Shown in pieces: positions 23,925 to 25,676 of a stretch of DNA of 25,676 nt; position 1 is the stretch's first letter, and the number at the start of each line of letters is the position of its first letter. The position numbers and the translations under genes were made by a program. Source of the DNA: Sphaeroforma sirkka. Lineage: Eukaryota; Opisthokonta; Ichthyosporea; Ichthyophonida. The notes beneath the pieces were generated by a model. That model ran no database searches. It saw nothing but the letters and a program-made list of their open reading frames with translations, and had not been told where the DNA came from. The stretch is taken from positions 47,501 through 73,176 of the forward strand of contig LUCW03000274.1 of NCBI GenBank assembly GCA_001586965.3. Reading direction: 5' to 3'.

Positions 23925-24529
23925 GTTTTTTTACGATCTAATGCCGTTTCAATCGGCATTACCTCGACTACAATCTTGTTGGGTGCATGTGTTGTACAAG
24001 TCTTGAGCTTTTGTTCAAACTCTTTAGACTCCTCTAGTTTAGCTAAGAATTCGGTTGAGGGTTTCCACTTAGTGGTACCTGCAGGACCGATGCGACAAAC
24101 AATGGTGTGTTTCCAAGGCGTCTTCTTAATAGAATAGGATCCCTGATACAAGAACGTGTCGGTTTCACGGTCGACATAAATAGGTTCGTCTTGAATCATA
24201 TTAATTAAATCACGTATCCATGGGTCGGAGTTACGTAAGGGACAACACAGCGTAATGGTAGATTTAGTAATATTGACATAATTTAACAACTGTGCGATAA
24301 GTTGACAAGGTGGGTTAGCCCACGCATTATGCTTTGATAAGTCAAGCTGAAATGCATCACCTTTAGGATGAGTCAACGACCTATATTCAGAAACCTGTTT
24401 GTTATGTTCTGCGGCGAACATATCAACAGTAAATGGACCCCATCGTGATTGAGCGAGGTTAAACCATTTCTTATTTAGCATCCAATCGGTTGCTAATAAC
24501 TCCTTGACTGTTTTCTGGTAGTCAGGCAC
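23915..24529 (-). pseudogene. Ty3/gypsy element: extra domain resembling the Dam-like methyltransferase region of DIRS elements
   Basis: A 204-codon frame between RNase H and integrase. RWGPFTVDMFAAEHNKQVSE (29-48), DAFQLDLSKHNAWANPPCQL (58-77), TITLCCPLRNSDPWIRDLI (about 90-108). This follows the pattern WGPFTVDLFAxxxNxQxxxY...DAF...W...PPxxLI...L..P.W...W seen after RT/RNase H in DIRS-like elements. There it has been compared with phage Dam-like N6-adenine methyltransferases. NPPC (72-75) sits at the D/N-PP-Y/F/W catalytic box, with Cys replacing the usual aromatic. The remaining ~95 residues are unrecognised. Whether it has activity is unknown. A frameshift near 24537 separates it from RNase H. 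Confidence 0.6.
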
Positions 24530-24990
24530 AAGTCGAAAAGCATGTCAGGAAGATGGTTATGTATTCCTGGTATGTGTGTTATATTAAAAGCGAACTTGGC
24601 AATAATGTCATGCCAGCGGCTCACCAACTGTGAATCAGGGTTCATATCTTTTAAGTATGTTAAAGACTTTTGATCACAGGCGACAGTAAAGTAACTTCCA
24701 TAAAGGTAGTCTTTAAACTGTCTTAGCGCAGTAACTATAGCAAGGAGCTCTTGTTTAACGGTAGGGTAATTCCGTTGACTCTTATTATAACTCTTGCTAA
24801 AGAATTGTATGTAGCGCGGTTTACCATTTATCGTTTGGTAAAGCACTCCACCTACCGCTCGATCTGAAGCGTCGGTTGCTACTTGGAATGGGACACCATC
24901 CACAGGGTACTGCATGATGGGTGCGTCCATTATTTTACTTTTGACTAGTTTAAATGCATCATCACATTCTTTAGTCCAAAGCTTTCCCAA
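24493..24990 (-). pseudogene. Ty3/gypsy element: RNase H domain
   Basis: A 165-codon frame. GKLWTKECDDAFKLVK is the RT-RNase H connection. Catalytic acids fit TDAS (D40), VKQELLAI (E81) and CDQKSL (D106); the fourth is probably D149 in HNHLPD. SRWHDIIAKFAFNITHIPG (124-142) is the usual end. All expected catalytic acids are present. Confidence 0.88.
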
Positions 24991-25243
24991 GGTCCTTTGT
25001 GCAGCCGTAGGTGACTGAAGGCTTTAAGTAATGAGAAAGATGCGGTACCGAATCCGAGAAGAAGTTAACAAACCCACACACAGAGTTCACATCTCTTCCA
25101 GTAATTGGTGTTGATAAATCCAACAGAAACTGTTTCTTGCCAGGATCAATTTCTACCCCTGCTGCAGATACTTTGTAGCCAAGTGAAGTGTATAGTATCT
25201 TTAGCAAAAGAACACTTGTCTTCGTTAATCTTAAGTTTAGCAT
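24971..25243 (-). pseudogene. Ty3/gypsy element: RT thumb
   Basis: A 90-codon frame with SLGYKVSAAGVEIDPGKK (20-37) and VNSVCGFVNFFSDSVPHLSH (about 52-71), matching FLGYxVSxxGIxxDPxKV and FLGxxNFYRxFIPxFS of Ty3-like RTs. Frameshifts border both ends. Confidence 0.85.
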
Positions 25244-25315
25244 GATTAAGTCGCTTTAAGACTTCTTTAACGAGTTTAGCATGTTCATGTGCTGTCTTTG
25301 TAAAAAGATAACTAT

Positions 25316-25676
25316 ATCATCTAAATAGACTGATACGTTATACGACAGGTCCGCAAATAGTTCCATCATAACTTGTTGGAAGAAAAGAAGGTAACATGTG
25401 TAAGCCTTCAGGTGCACCTTTAAACTGGTACTTCTTACCTTGCCAAGTAAAGGAAAAGTATTTCCTATGAGGCTGATATATTTGTAGTTGATGGAATGCA
25501 GCTTTTAAGTCTATCTTGGAAAAGATAGTCGCACCCTCCATATTGCGTAGTATCTCGCTTATCTTAGGTAAGGGAAAACTATGTTGCGGAATTAGTTTGT
25601 TGATTGGCGATTGGTCTAGTACTACTCTTGTTTTACTAAACGTTCCATCAGATTTATATTGATCGACCGCTAAAGA
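25316..25676 (-). pseudogene. Ty3/gypsy element: RT fingers and palm, including YLDD (partial, runs off window)
   Basis: Open from the window edge to 25338. RVVLDQSPINKLIPQHSFPL (RT block 1) leads to IFSKIDLKAAFHQLQI with the first catalytic Asp, and KKYQFKGAPEGLHMLPS (the F-x-x-x-P-F-G-L block, somewhat degraded). The YLDD box is intact at 25327-25316, but in a different frame from the sequence before it, so a frameshift lies near 25345-25400. Confidence 0.88.

Larger units (their letters stand above)
22183..25676 (-). mobile_element. Ty3/gypsy LTR retrotransposon, pol region, defective, runs off the right edge
   Basis: On the minus strand the order RT, RNase H, extra Dam-like domain, integrase (HHCC, DDE core, GPF, chromodomain-like end) identifies a chromovirus-like Ty3/gypsy pol. 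Gag and protease would lie beyond 25676. The reading frame changes at about eight places and has at least one in-frame stop, yet each piece keeps its motifs. The damage is therefore recent, or some breaks are sequence errors. Pieces are listed separately. Confidence 0.9.

Overview
The window is nuclear DNA of an intron-rich eukaryote. It contains genes with GT-AG introns, an intron-bearing tRNA, long dinucleotide microsatellites and three classes of decayed retrotransposon. The species cannot be named from the sequence. A unicellular or holozoan protist with a repeat-rich genome would fit, but that is inference.

Left part (1-13.9 kb): AT-rich low-complexity DNA (1-739), then three host genes. 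A two-exon gene (2087-2760, +) encodes a secreted or membrane-anchored cysteine-rich protein. A nine-exon gene (5310-9142, +) encodes a lytic polysaccharide monooxygenase (LPMO) of the chitin-binding type-4/AA15-like kind. It has a signal peptide, and the predicted mature protein starts with the copper-binding histidine; a TATA box lies 160 bp upstream. A gene on the minus strand (exons between 13563 and 10882) encodes a stand-alone MEKHLA (PAS-like) domain. One of its introns holds more than 800 bp of TA, GT and GAT microsatellites. Several long open frames on the plus strand at 10.8-11.7 kb are antisense to MEKHLA exons and are not genes.

Middle (13.9-17 kb): an intron-containing tRNA-Tyr(GTA) on the minus strand with a T-rich Pol III terminator, then decayed Ty3/gypsy relics and a 47-bp minisatellite.

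Right part (17.1-25.7 kb): a non-LTR retrotransposon (minus; endonuclease, reverse transcriptase, long C-terminal region) broken by frameshifts and with a mutated RT active site. A separate gag-like ORF lies upstream of it. A short plus-strand Ty3/gypsy RNase H fragment follows. Last is a long Ty3/gypsy element (minus) running off the right edge: RT, RNase H, an extra domain resembling the Dam-like methyltransferase region of DIRS elements, integrase with HHCC, GPF and chromodomain-like parts. This element is split into about nine pieces by frameshifts and a stop, although each piece is well preserved. The extra Dam-like domain and the stand-alone MEKHLA gene are the most unusual items. No wholly new system was proven.
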